The notes below the pieces were generated by a model that worked only from the letters and a program-made list of their open reading frames with translations, searched no databases and was not told where the DNA came from. Shown piece by piece: positions 9,454 through 18,225 of a stretch of DNA of 64,000 nt. Positions within the stretch are counted from its first letter, which is position 1. The number at the start of each line of letters is the position of its first letter. This stretch comes from Vibrio celticus (GTDB lineage: Bacteria > Pseudomonadota > Gammaproteobacteria > Enterobacterales > Vibrionaceae), in the NCBI RefSeq assembly GCF_024347335.1, contig NZ_AP025463.1, positions 2,418,001-2,482,000 on the forward strand, read 5' to 3'. The translations under genes were made by a program, and so were the position numbers.

Positions 9454-10419
9454 TCACCGGCTAATGACCGCACGATCAATCACAGACTGAGGCACTGTCA
9501 CGCCAAGCTCACGTGCAGCATCTAGGTTGACCACCAGCTGAGAACTCTGCGCAGTTTTGACACTCAACTTCCCGGGCTTCTGTCCGTCCAGAATGGCTGC
9601 GACATAATCCGCGGTCTGAACCCCAACATCATAATAATCTAGACCTAAACCAGCAATCGCGCCCTTCCCGACATAAGACGTTGCTCCTGCAACCACAGGT
9701 GTACCAGCTTGATTTGCAGCGTCTATCAACCCCTCCATGCCGCTTGCAACCGTGTTATCGGTCAAGGCATAGATAACATCGGACTTCTTAGCAATGGATT
9801 CTGCTTTTGCTTCGACATCGTCAACGGTCAGCGCTTTTTCGGTGTGAAGTGTATAACCGAAATCTCGAGTTGCCTTTCTCAATAACCCAACTAACGCAAC
9901 GGCATTCGCTTCAGCAGGGTTATAAACCACACCGATTGAACTTGCCTTAGGAAGAAGCTCTTTGATCAAAGAGACATGTTGAATGATTGGAGAGAGGTCA
10001 GAAAGACCCGTGACATTTCGGCCCGGCTTTTCTAGCTGTTTAACCAGCCTTGCACCAATGGGATCGGTTACCGCTGTAAACACAATCGGTATCGAACGGG
10101 TTGCCGAAACCAAAGCTTGTGAAGTCGGTGTCGCGATACCAACAAGTACATGAGGATTTTCACTGACGAGCTCTCTGGCAATCTTGGCAGCCTGAGCCGG
10201 GTTACCATTCGCCATTTCATAGGAGAATTCTAAGTTCTTACCGGGTTCATAACCCTTGGCTTTCAATCCTTCAAGAAGCCCTAGACGTGTCGCATTCAAA
10301 TCTGGATGGTCAACAACTTGTGAAACCGACACTTTGGCAACGTTTGCCATTACATTGCCAGTCCATAGCAACATCAAGCAACTTAAAACCGCTGCCAATA
10401 CCTTTCTTACAGAACTCAT
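9454..10419 (-). CDS. ABC transporter substrate-binding protein (TrpX/DUF534-like)
   Basis: A 321-residue periplasmic binding protein of the family that includes TrpX-like proteins (Peripla_BP_4/ABC_sub_bind). A signal peptide covers about the first 25 residues (VLAAVLSCLMLLWTGNVMA). Characteristic stretches are AKIARELVSENPHVLVGIATPTSQALV and IPIVFTAVTDPIGARLV. The start is taken at 10419 because AGGGAG lies just upstream; an in-frame TTG six codons earlier is less likely. No permease or ATPase gene is next to it here, so its partner is elsewhere or it works alone. The substrate cannot be read from sequence. Confidence 0.82.
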   Translation of the reverse strand: MSSVRKVLAAVLSCLMLLWTGNVMANVAKVSVSQVVDHPDLNATRLGLLEGLKAKGYEPGKNLEFSYEMANGNPAQAAKIARELVSENPHVLVGIATPTSQALVSATRSIPIVFTAVTDPIGARLVKQLEKPGRNVTGLSDLSPIIQHVSLIKELLPKASSIGVVYNPAEANAVALVGLLRKATRDFGYTLHTEKALTVDDVEAKAESIAKKSDVIYALTDNTVASGMEGLIDAANQAGTPVVAGATSYVGKGAIAGLGLDYYDVGVQTADYVAAILDGQKPGKLSVKTAQSSQLVVNLDAARELGVTVPQSVIDRAVISR

Positions 10420-10721
10420 TATCGCTCCCTGAATCAAGCTCTACCCGTCATTACTCGCTCAAAGAGAACAACATCAAAATCACTATTGACATTATTACCA
10501 GTAACCATTGATAATTTGAAGTGATATTTAACAAAAATACAACAAGGCTCGAGTTATGTGAGAAAGGTTATATTGACTTCGGAGGAGGGTAAGAAACCAA
10601 GTGAATAAGGACAGGTAAGCTAAACGGAAAGTAAGCGGGCTAACAAAGAGAGAAGCAAATCTGAGAACAAGCTATAGAAGATGAATAGTTGCTCTCAGAC
10701 GAGACGAAGCGCAGGGATTCT

Positions 10722-11174
10722 TTAGAACCAACGCTCCATTGAGGATTTATCTAACTGACGAAACGCACGATTTAAAATGATTGCCAATTCTTTATAGCGA
10801 GGGCGCGGCTTCATAGGCTCTAACGCAAAACCCGTTTCAGTGATCTTTTCATGCAGTTCGCGGTACCACGATACTAGCGCCGGCGGAAGTTGTGTATTTG
10901 AGCGATTGCCCAACCACCACATACCTTGAAGCGGCAAGCTGATCGCAAACAAAGCCATAACCACAGCCTGTGGCATCGCTTGGTAATTATTAAAGACCAT
11001 TTGTGTAAGAACACTAATAGCGGCAATCGCAGGCATCACTTTCACGCCAAAACGGGTCGCTTTAATAATGCGCTGTTCTGGGAAGATCGCGTTTAACTCT
11101 TTTCGAACGGGCCAGAGATCCATGTACTTTTGGCCATCTTTTAAACTACTAGCTAAACCAACTCTATTGCTCAT
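10722..11174 (-). CDS. yfbV: UPF0208 membrane protein YfbV
   Basis: A 150-residue inner-membrane protein with two hydrophobic segments near the middle (about residues 45-90) and family-typical ends (GQKYMDLWPVRKELNAIFPE near the start, NRAFRQLDKSSMERWF at the end). In E. coli YfbV limits the spread of Ter macrodomain properties and lies next to ackA, as here. It is divergent from ackA. The 284 bases between this gene and the binding-protein gene hold nothing I can name. Confidence 0.92.
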   Translation of the reverse strand: MSNRVGLASSLKDGQKYMDLWPVRKELNAIFPEQRIIKATRFGVKVMPAIAAISVLTQMVFNNYQAMPQAVVMALFAISLPLQGMWWLGNRSNTQLPPALVSWYRELHEKITETGFALEPMKPRPRYKELAIILNRAFRQLDKSSMERWF

Positions 11175-11515
11175 ATGAGTCTCCCATTAAAAAAAAGTTG
11201 AAATCATCAACTAAAAACACAAAAATTTGACGAAAAATAATATTCTTTCAAATTTTTTTGTTATATTTGCACAATATCGCTATTATTTGCAGACCTCAAT
11301 CTCATTGTTGCCCTTATTTACAATTTAAGCAACTTTGAGAAGACTTCTGCAAGGAATGCACAAGCCTCTTTTTGATAAAGAGCGCTTTCACTTTATACGG
11401 AAATTAACTTTTTTTTGACCAAGGTTAGTACGCAAGCCTATGTGCTTCGACTATTCTTGAGATTAATTTTCATCCTTAACTGATTTCGATCAGAAAAATA
11501 AACAGGTAGTCATTA
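11175..11515. promoter_or_regulatory. yfbV/ackA divergent promoter region
   Basis: 341 AT-rich bases. A palindrome TGATTTCGATCA at 11481-11492 matches the FNR pattern TGAT-N4-ATCA, but it lies only 24 bases before the ackA ATG, so it would act as a repressor-type site or be chance. No other site is clear. Confidence 0.35.
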
Positions 11516-12712
11516 ATGTCTAAGCTAGTTTTAGTTTTAAACTGTGGTAGTTCTTCTCTTAAATTCGCTGTTGTTGATGCAGAAACAGGTGCAGAGCACC
11601 TAACTGGTCTTGCTGAGTGTCTAGGTCTTCCAGAAGCTCGTATGAAGTGGAAACTTGATGGCAAGCATGAAGCACAACTAGGCGCGGGCGCAGCTCACGT
11701 AGAAGCACTATCTTTCATGGTAGAAACTATTCTTGCTTCTAAGCCTGAGCTTAAAGCTAACCTTGGCGCTATCGGTCACCGTATCGTACACGGTGGCGAG
11801 CAGTTCACTTCTTCTGCACTTATCACTGATGAAGTTCTTAAGGGTATTCAAGACGCTGCGACTTTCGCACCTCTTCACAACCCAGCTCACCTTATCGGTA
11901 TCGAAGCGGCTCAACAGAACTTCCCAGGCCTTAAAAACGTTGCTGTATTTGACACTGCGTTCCACCAAACAATGCCTTCTGAGTCTTACCTATACGCTCT
12001 ACCGTACAACCTGTACAAGGAGCACGGCATCCGTCGTTACGGCATGCACGGTACTTCTCACCTATTCATCACTCGTGAAGTTGCAGGCCTACTAAACAAG
12101 CCAGTTGAAGAAGTTAACATCATCAACTGTCACCTAGGTAACGGCGCTTCTGTATGTGCTATCAAGAACGGTCAATCTGTAGATACTTCTATGGGTCTTA
12201 CTCCTCTTGAAGGTCTTGTAATGGGTACTCGTTGTGGTGACCTAGATCCTGCGATCATCTTCCACCTACACGACGCTCTTGGTTACTCTGTTGAAGAAAT
12301 CAACAACATGCTAACTAAAGAGTCTGGTCTTGCTGGTCTAACTGAAGTGACTTCTGACTGTCGTTTCGTTGAAGACAACTACGGTGAGAAAGAAGAAGCA
12401 ACTCGTGCAATGGACGTGTTCTGTCACCGTCTAGCTAAGTACGTAGCTGGTTACACTGCAACTCTAGAAGGTCGTCTAGACGCAATCACTTTCACTGGCG
12501 GTATCGGCGAGAACTCTGGCCCAATCCGTGAAATGGTTCTTAACCGCCTAGGCATCTTCGGCATCGAAGTTGACGGTGAAGCAAACCTTAAAGCTCGTTT
12601 CGGCGGCGAAGGTACTATCACTACAGCTAACAGCCGTATCCCAGCAATGGTTATCTCTACTAACGAAGAGCTAGTAATTGCTGAAGACACTGCGAAACTA
12701 GCAGGTCTTTAA
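11516..12712 (+). CDS. ackA: Acetate kinase AckA
   Basis: Converts acetyl phosphate and ADP to acetate and ATP, the last step of overflow and fermentative acetate formation (reversible for acetate uptake). The 398-residue ASKHA-fold enzyme shows NCGSSSLKFA at the N-terminus, HRIVHGG, the catalytic region DTAFHQTMP (near residue 146), GNGASVCAI and TGGIGENS. AGG lies upstream of the ATG. Codon use looks biased toward highly expressed genes. pta follows after 147 bases, but with two terminator-like hairpins in between. Confidence 0.97.
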   Translation: MSKLVLVLNCGSSSLKFAVVDAETGAEHLTGLAECLGLPEARMKWKLDGKHEAQLGAGAAHVEALSFMVETILASKPELKANLGAIGHRIVHGGEQFTSSALITDEVLKGIQDAATFAPLHNPAHLIGIEAAQQNFPGLKNVAVFDTAFHQTMPSESYLYALPYNLYKEHGIRRYGMHGTSHLFITREVAGLLNKPVEEVNIINCHLGNGASVCAIKNGQSVDTSMGLTPLEGLVMGTRCGDLDPAIIFHLHDALGYSVEEINNMLTKESGLAGLTEVTSDCRFVEDNYGEKEEATRAMDVFCHRLAKYVAGYTATLEGRLDAITFTGGIGENSGPIREMVLNRLGIFGIEVDGEANLKARFGGEGTITTANSRIPAMVISTNEELVIAEDTAKLAGL

Positions 12713-12721
12713 TTGATTTTC

Positions 12722-12753
12722 CTGACTAGCTTCACTCGAAGCTAGTCAGTTTT
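12722..12753 (+). terminator. ackA terminator 1
   Basis: A perfect stem CTGACTAGCTTC / GAAGCTAGTCAG with loop ACTC, followed by TTTTTC, just after the ackA stop. Confidence 0.9.
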
Positions 12754-12771
12754 TCATATCAAGAAAATGGG

Positions 12772-12832
12772 GCTCAACTTCTATTCCTACCCCAATTTAA
12801 ATATCGGTGGGAATAGCAGTTGAGCTTTTTTT
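12772..12832 (+). terminator. ackA-pta terminator 2
   Basis: Arms GCTCAACT and AGTTGAGC, extended by CTATTCC/GGAATAG with one offset, close a loop of about 22 nt and are followed by TTTTTTT. It ends about 30 bases before the pta start, so it may act as an attenuator for pta. Confidence 0.7.
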
Positions 12833-12859
12833 ATTTCCAATAGTCAAAGGTGTTCGTCA

Positions 12860-15025
12860 ATGTCACGTACTATTATGCTTATCCCTACAAGCGCTGGTGT
12901 TGGTCTTACTAGTGTAAGCATGGGTGTTCTTCGCGCTATGGAGCGTAAGGGCGTAAGTGTTTCTTTCTACAAGCCAATCGCTCAACCTCGCAGCGGTGGT
13001 GATCAACCCGATCTAACGTCTACTATTATCAGCGTAAACAGCGACATTAAGATTGGTGAACCAATCGCAATGACTAAAGCTGAAGCTTTGATCGGTAGCG
13101 AAAAAATGGACGTACTTCTTGAGTCTGTTGTTGAACAATACAACAAGATCAACAAAGACGCAGAAGTAACGCTAATCGAAGGTCTAGTACCTACTCGTAA
13201 GCACCCATTTGCTAACCAAGTAAACGCGGAAATCGCGAAGACACTTGGCGCGGAGATCGTATTCGTTGCGACTCCTGGTACTGACAACCCTACGCAACTT
13301 AAAGAGCGTATCGAAGTAGCATGTTCTAACTTCGGCGGTACTAAGAACAAGAACATCAAAGGCGTAATCATTAACAAGCTTAACGCTCCTGTTGATGAAG
13401 CTGGCCGTACTCGCCCTGACCTATCTGAAATCTTCGACGATGCAGATACAGCTCAGCAAGCGAACCTTGAAGTAATGCAAATCTTCAACTCTAGCCCTAT
13501 CCGTGTTCTTGGCTGTGTGCCATGGAGCATCGACCTAATCGCAACTCGTGCGGTTGATATGGCTAAGCACTTTAACGCTGAAATCATCAACGAAGGTGAA
13601 ATCGCGACTCGTCGTATTAAGAGCATCACTTTCTGTGCACGTTCTCTACCGCACATGATTGAGCACTTTAAACCAGGCTCACTGCTAGTAACCTCTGCAG
13701 ACCGTCCTGACGTTATCGTTGCTGCGGCTCTTGCTGCGAAAAACGGTGTTGAGATTGGCGCAATCCTACTGACTGGCGGTTACGACATCCCAGAAAGCAT
13801 TGCTAACCTTTGTGCACCAGCATTCGCTTCAGGTCTACCGATCTTCAAAGCACAAGGTAACACTTGGCAGACATCTCTAAACCTACAGAGCTTCAACCTA
13901 GAAGTTCCTGCAGACGATAAAGAGCGTATCGAGTTCGTTAACGATCACGTTGCAAGCCACATTGATGGCCCTTGGATTGATTCTCTATCTGAAGGTACTC
14001 AAGGCATCCGTCGTCTAAGCCCACCAGCATTCCGTTACCAGCTAACTGAATTTGCTCGTAAAGCGGCTAAGCGCATCGTTCTTCCTGAAGGTGATGAGCC
14101 ACGTACAGTTAAAGCTGCGGCTATCTGTGCTGAGCGCGGTATCGCAACGTGTGTACTTCTAGGTAACCCTGAAGAAATCCGTCGCGTTGCTGCACAGCAA
14201 GGTGTTGAGCTTGGCGCTGGCGTTGAGATCATCGATTCTGCATCAGTTCGCGAAAACTACGTAGCTCGTCTAGTAGAACTTCGTGGCGCTAAAGGTATGA
14301 CTGAAGTTGTTGCTCGTGAGAAGCTAGAAGATTCAGTATTCCTAGGTACTATGATGCTTGAAGCTGGCGAAGTTGACGGCCTAGTTTCTGGTGCTGTTCA
14401 CACAACGGCGAACACAATCGTTCCTCCGTTCCAGATCATCAAGACGGCTCCTGATGCTTCTATCGTATCTTCAATTTTCTTCATGCTTCTGCCTGATCAA
14501 GTTCTTGTATACGGTGACTGTGCGATCAACCCAGATCCAACAGCTGAACAGCTTGCTGAAATCGCTATCCAATCTGCAGATTCTGCTGCGGCATTCGGTA
14601 TCGACCCACGCGTTGCTATGATCTCTTACTCTACTGGTGAGTCTGGTAAGGGTGCAGACGTAGATAAAGTACGTGAAGCAACCAAACTTGCTCAAGAGAA
14701 ACGTCCTGATCTAGTGATCGACGGTCCTCTACAGTACGATGCAGCAATCATGGAAAACGTAGCCGCTTCTAAAGCGCCTAACTCTCCAGTTGCAGGTAAA
14801 GCGACAGTATTCGTATTCCCAGATCTAAACACGGGTAACACGACTTACAAAGCTGTACAGCGTTCAGCAGATCTAGTATCTATCGGTCCAATGCTTCAAG
14901 GTATGCGCAAGCCAGTAAATGACTTGTCTCGTGGCGCTCTAGTAGACGATATCGTTTACACAGTAGCTCTAACGGCTATCCAAGCAGACCAAGCTGCTCA
15001 AGCTGAAGAAAAAGTAATTAACTAA
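12860..15025 (+). CDS. pta: Phosphate acetyltransferase Pta
   Basis: Converts acetyl-CoA and phosphate to acetyl phosphate, feeding AckA. The 721-residue long form has an N-terminal P-loop-like domain (TSAGVGLTSVSMGVLRAM near residue 8), a central DRTGG domain (about 215-330), and the C-terminal catalytic PTA_PTB domain (from about 390, with RIVLPEGDEPRT, SGAVHTTANTIVPP and MISYSTGESGKG). The C-terminus is followed by a strong terminator. The gene order with ackA is standard. Confidence 0.97.
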   Translation: MSRTIMLIPTSAGVGLTSVSMGVLRAMERKGVSVSFYKPIAQPRSGGDQPDLTSTIISVNSDIKIGEPIAMTKAEALIGSEKMDVLLESVVEQYNKINKDAEVTLIEGLVPTRKHPFANQVNAEIAKTLGAEIVFVATPGTDNPTQLKERIEVACSNFGGTKNKNIKGVIINKLNAPVDEAGRTRPDLSEIFDDADTAQQANLEVMQIFNSSPIRVLGCVPWSIDLIATRAVDMAKHFNAEIINEGEIATRRIKSITFCARSLPHMIEHFKPGSLLVTSADRPDVIVAAALAAKNGVEIGAILLTGGYDIPESIANLCAPAFASGLPIFKAQGNTWQTSLNLQSFNLEVPADDKERIEFVNDHVASHIDGPWIDSLSEGTQGIRRLSPPAFRYQLTEFARKAAKRIVLPEGDEPRTVKAAAICAERGIATCVLLGNPEEIRRVAAQQGVELGAGVEIIDSASVRENYVARLVELRGAKGMTEVVAREKLEDSVFLGTMMLEAGEVDGLVSGAVHTTANTIVPPFQIIKTAPDASIVSSIFFMLLPDQVLVYGDCAINPDPTAEQLAEIAIQSADSAAAFGIDPRVAMISYSTGESGKGADVDKVREATKLAQEKRPDLVIDGPLQYDAAIMENVAASKAPNSPVAGKATVFVFPDLNTGNTTYKAVQRSADLVSIGPMLQGMRKPVNDLSRGALVDDIVYTVALTAIQADQAAQAEEKVIN

Positions 15026-15044
15026 TTTTTCTTTAGTAGAAAGC

Positions 15045-15076
15045 AAAAACCCTAGATGTTTATCTAGGGTTTTTTT
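15045..15076 (+). terminator. pta terminator
   Basis: A perfect stem, AAAAACCCTAGAT / ATCTAGGGTTTTT with a short loop, 20 bases after the pta stop. The A run on the other side may also let it serve the convergent gene. Confidence 0.92.
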
Positions 15077-15107
15077 ATGTCTGGAGTAAAGGAACTGACT
15101 GGTAACC

Positions 15108-16046
15108 CTAGCCTCGGCCATGTGGCGATTCTAAGTCTAGCTCTGGCCCTTTGGGTACCACTTGAGTCGGATTGATATCAGTGTGGCTGTAGTAGTAGTG
15201 ACGCTTGATATGATAGAAATCGGTCGTCTCTTTGATGCTTTCGATCTGATACAGCTCTTTTAGATAACCCTGAATATTTGCGTAGTCCGCTATTCGCTGC
15301 TTGTTACACTTGAAGTGACCCACATACACTGCATCGAATCGAACCAAGGTCGTAAACAACCGCCAATCCGCTTCTGTAATCTCGCTACCCGCTAAATAGC
15401 GATGTTCGCTAAGGTGAGCGTCTACTTTGTCTAAGGCTTCAAACAAGGCGTCATACGCTTCTTCGTACGCTTCTTGTGTTGTCGCAAAGCCAGTGCGATA
15501 AACGCCGTTGTTGATGTTCGGGTAGATATAATCATTCCACTCATCAATCTTCTTGGACAACTCCCATGGATAGTAATCATCGGTGTTACCTGTTAACTCA
15601 TTAAATTCTGAATTGAACATGCGGATGATTTCAGACGACTCGTTGCTCACGATGGTGTTGGTTTTCTTATCCCATAAAACAGGAACCGTTACTCGACCTG
15701 AATAGTCCGGTTTGGCTTGAGTGTAGATTTGGTGCATGCGAGTGTGACCAAACAGAGGCTCAGGCAAGCCCATTTGCCACCCTTCACTCATCATGTCGGG
15801 GCAAACTACTGTCACATCGATGTGATCGGTCAGGTCTTTCAGTTCACGGAAGATAAGGGTTCGGTGCGCCCAAGGGCAAGCCAATGATACGTATAAGTGA
15901 TAACGGCCGCTTTCCGGCTCAAACTGCGCGCCCGGTTTGTTCTCTACCCAGTGACGAAAACCTGCATCTTCACGAACAAACTTACCGCCGCTTTCTTTGG
16001 TGTCGTACCACACATCGTGCCAAACACCTTCAACTAACTTACCCAT
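15108..16046 (-). CDS. Glutathionyl-hydroquinone reductase (YqjG/Xi-class GST)
   Basis: A 312-residue glutathione-transferase-fold enzyme expected to reduce glutathionyl-hydroquinones. The catalytic cysteine is in LACPWAHRTLIFREL (about residue 54), followed by the thioredoxin-like domain (VPVLWDKKTNTIVSNESSEI) and the helical C-terminal domain with RFDAVYVGHFKCNK. An upstream in-frame start at 16103 exists, but the extra 19 residues lie over a terminator hairpin and resemble no family member, so the ATG at 16046 is chosen. Convergent with pta, downstream of the opp operon. Confidence 0.88.
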   Translation of the reverse strand: MGKLVEGVWHDVWYDTKESGGKFVREDAGFRHWVENKPGAQFEPESGRYHLYVSLACPWAHRTLIFRELKDLTDHIDVTVVCPDMMSEGWQMGLPEPLFGHTRMHQIYTQAKPDYSGRVTVPVLWDKKTNTIVSNESSEIIRMFNSEFNELTGNTDDYYPWELSKKIDEWNDYIYPNINNGVYRTGFATTQEAYEEAYDALFEALDKVDAHLSEHRYLAGSEITEADWRLFTTLVRFDAVYVGHFKCNKQRIADYANIQGYLKELYQIESIKETTDFYHIKRHYYYSHTDINPTQVVPKGPELDLESPHGRG

Positions 16047-16083
16047 ATCCAAATCTCTGTCATCCAAGCTTTTCTCTAGTATA

Positions 16084-16122
16084 AAAAAAGCCAACTTTTT
16101 CAAAACTAGAAGAAGTTGGCCT
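16084..16122 (-). terminator. Second terminator downstream of oppF
   Basis: Read on the minus strand: GCCAACTT, a 15-nt loop, AAGTTGGC, then TTTTTTT. It lies behind the oppF 3' UTR terminator and just ahead of the reductase gene, and would catch read-through from opp. Confidence 0.75.
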
Positions 16123-16160
16123 AGTTGTTCGAATTATTTGAAGGAGGCTTGTTCAGACAC

Positions 16161-16196
16161 AAAAAAAGCGCAACTCATAAACAAGTTGCGCTTAAG
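16161..16196 (-). terminator. opp operon terminator
   Basis: A ten-pair perfect stem with loop TGTTTATG followed by seven T on the minus strand, about 33 bases after the oppF stop. Confidence 0.9.
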
Positions 16197-16217
16197 CCTG
16201 TCACAGGCTGAACCGGT
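16161..16217 (-). ncRNA. oppZ: OppZ-like sRNA from the 3' UTR of the opp operon
   Basis: The sequence after the oppF stop (minus strand) holds a small stem GCCTGT/ACAGGC and then a Rho-independent terminator (AAGCGCAACT / AGTTGCGCTT, T7). A 14-nt segment at 16199-16212 (UUCAGCCUGUGACA) can pair with 20076-20089 just upstream of the oppB start, with one mismatch. In V. cholerae the sRNA OppZ is released by RNase E from exactly this place and represses oppB and the genes after it, but not oppA. The 5' end here is a guess. Confidence 0.75.
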
Positions 16218-16228
16218 TTAAATAGGCT

Positions 16229-17215
16229 CTAGACTTGTACGTGCAAGCAAGATACTGCGTGTACGTCATCGCCTTGAATGGTTGGCTTAGTTTGCGCACA
16301 CGCCTCTGTTGCTTGTGGGCAACGCGTACGGAACACACAACCTGATGGTGGATTGATTGGTGAAGGTAAATCGCCTTCCAACATCTGAATCGTTTTGTTG
16401 CGCTCTAGACGAGGGTCTGGAATCGGAACTGCAGACATCAACGCTTTGGTGTACGGGTGCTTAGGGTCAGAGAATAAGGCATCTGATTCACCAAGCTCTA
16501 CCGCGTTACCTAGGTACATCACCAAGACACGGTCAGAGATGTGTTTAACAACCGACAAATCGTGCGCGATGAATACCAAAGACAAACCAAGTTCTTTCTG
16601 CAGCTCTTTCAGAAGGTTAACTACTTGAGCTTGGATAGATACATCCAATGCTGAAACTGGCTCATCACAGATGATCATCTTAGGTTTCAAGATAAGCGCA
16701 CGTGCAATACCAATACGCTGACACTGACCACCAGAGAATTCATGTGGGTAACGGTTGATTACGTTTGGTAGTAGACCAACCTTTGCCATCATCTCTTTAA
16801 CTCTGTCCTTCACTTCTTGTTTAGAAAGTTCAGGGAAGAAAGTCTCTAGAGGCTCAGCAATGATATCACCTACTGACATGCGTGGGTTGAGCGATGCTAG
16901 CGGGTCTTGGAAGATCATCTGAATCTCTTTACGAGTCTCACGACGCTTCACTTCCTGCATCTTAGTTAGGTCTTGACCTAACCACATCACTTGCCCTTCA
17001 GTTGCTTCAACCAAGCCGATAATCGCACGGGCAAAAGTTGATTTACCACAACCAGACTCACCTACTACGCCGAGCGTTTCGCCTTCGTAAAGGTGAACAT
17101 CAACGCCATCAACCGCTTTAAGGTTTGATGGTTTTGCCCAAGGCCAAGCAGACTTAGCTGCAATGCTAAAATGAACTTTCAGGTCTTTAATATCTAATAG
17201 TAATTCTTTACTCAT
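16229..17215 (-). CDS. oppF: Oligopeptide ABC transporter ATP-binding protein OppF
   Basis: The second ATPase of the oligopeptide importer, on the cytoplasmic face. Walker A is GESGCGKSTFARA (about residue 50), the signature is FSGGQCQRIGIARAL, and Walker B is MIICDEPVSALD. A C-terminal oligo_HPY region has the CVFRTRCPQATEAC cysteine pattern. The ATG at 17215 overlaps the oppD stop by four bases (ATGA), which favours it over an in-frame start ten codons upstream. Residues number 328. It is the last gene of oppABCDF. Confidence 0.95.
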   Translation of the reverse strand: MSKELLLDIKDLKVHFSIAAKSAWPWAKPSNLKAVDGVDVHLYEGETLGVVGESGCGKSTFARAIIGLVEATEGQVMWLGQDLTKMQEVKRRETRKEIQMIFQDPLASLNPRMSVGDIIAEPLETFFPELSKQEVKDRVKEMMAKVGLLPNVINRYPHEFSGGQCQRIGIARALILKPKMIICDEPVSALDVSIQAQVVNLLKELQKELGLSLVFIAHDLSVVKHISDRVLVMYLGNAVELGESDALFSDPKHPYTKALMSAVPIPDPRLERNKTIQMLEGDLPSPINPPSGCVFRTRCPQATEACAQTKPTIQGDDVHAVSCLHVQV

Positions 17216-18183
17216 TTTGTCCAAGTCTCCCAATCTGAAAAACAAGCACGCTGACGGTCTTTAGCAAATGGCTGCAAAATCGGTGCTTCTTGCTTACAAC
17301 GGTCCATTACACGGTGACAACGGTCTTGGTAAGGACAACCTGTTGGTAGGCGAAGTAAGTTAGGTGGGTTACCTGGAATCGTCGGTAGAATTTCACCTTC
17401 GGTATCCAAACGAGGAATAGCTTTAAGCAAGCCTTCCGCATATGGGTGGCTTGGCTCGTAGAAGATTTCATCAACCGTGCCGTATTCCATTGTACGACCC
17501 GCGTACATCACAAGTACTTTGTCACATGAGCCAGCAACAACACCCAAGTCATGGGTGATCATGATGATTGCCGTATTGAACTCATCTTTAAGTTCGTTCA
17601 GCAATTCCATGATTTGCGCTTGAATGGTTACATCCAGTGCCGTTGTTGGTTCATCAGCGATAAGCAATTTAGGACGACACAGCAGTGCCATTGCGATCAT
17701 CACACGCTGACGCATACCGCCCGAAAATTCGTGTGGGTACATGGTGATACGCTTGCGTGCTTCAGGGATTTTCACCGCTTCAAGCATGCGTACTGATTCT
17801 TCAAACGCTTCTGCTTTACCCATGCCTTTATGCAGCATAAGTACTTCCATCAATTGATCACTTACTTTCATGTAAGGGTTCAGTGAGGTCATTGGATCTT
17901 GGAAGATCATCGCGATCTGTTCGGCACGAACCTTGTTCAGCGCTTTTTCAGGCAGGTTGAGGATTTCATTGCCTTCAAACTTTGCACTGCCTGAGATGAT
18001 GCCGTTCTTAGCCAGCAGTCCCATCAGTGCAAATACCGTTTGTGATTTACCTGAACCCGACTCACCAACAATACCCAGCGTTTCGCCTTGGTTAAGTGAG
18101 AAGTTCAAGTCGTTTACTGCGGTTACGATACCATCTTGTGTGGTAAATTCGACGCGCAGATCTTTGACATCTAATAAGCTCAT
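17212..18183 (-). CDS. oppD: Oligopeptide ABC transporter ATP-binding protein OppD
   Basis: The first ATPase subunit of the importer. Walker A is GESGSGKSQTVFALMG (about residue 39), the signature is FSGGMRQRVMIAMAL, and Walker B is LLIADEPTTALD. The C-terminal oligo_HPY segment has CPYQDRCHRVMDRC. Its 323 residues match the family. It is translationally coupled to oppF by a four-base overlap and lies 42 bases after oppC. Confidence 0.95.
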   Translation of the reverse strand: MSLLDVKDLRVEFTTQDGIVTAVNDLNFSLNQGETLGIVGESGSGKSQTVFALMGLLAKNGIISGSAKFEGNEILNLPEKALNKVRAEQIAMIFQDPMTSLNPYMKVSDQLMEVLMLHKGMGKAEAFEESVRMLEAVKIPEARKRITMYPHEFSGGMRQRVMIAMALLCRPKLLIADEPTTALDVTIQAQIMELLNELKDEFNTAIIMITHDLGVVAGSCDKVLVMYAGRTMEYGTVDEIFYEPSHPYAEGLLKAIPRLDTEGEILPTIPGNPPNLLRLPTGCPYQDRCHRVMDRCKQEAPILQPFAKDRQRACFSDWETWTK

Positions 18184-18225
18184 TATTGCTTCCTTAATCT
18201 TTTATAGCTTTTAATTGCTATTTCG

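Noticed and set aside
16047..16103. N-terminal extension of the glutathionyl-hydroquinone reductase
   Set aside because: It overlaps a terminator hairpin and has no counterpart in the family.
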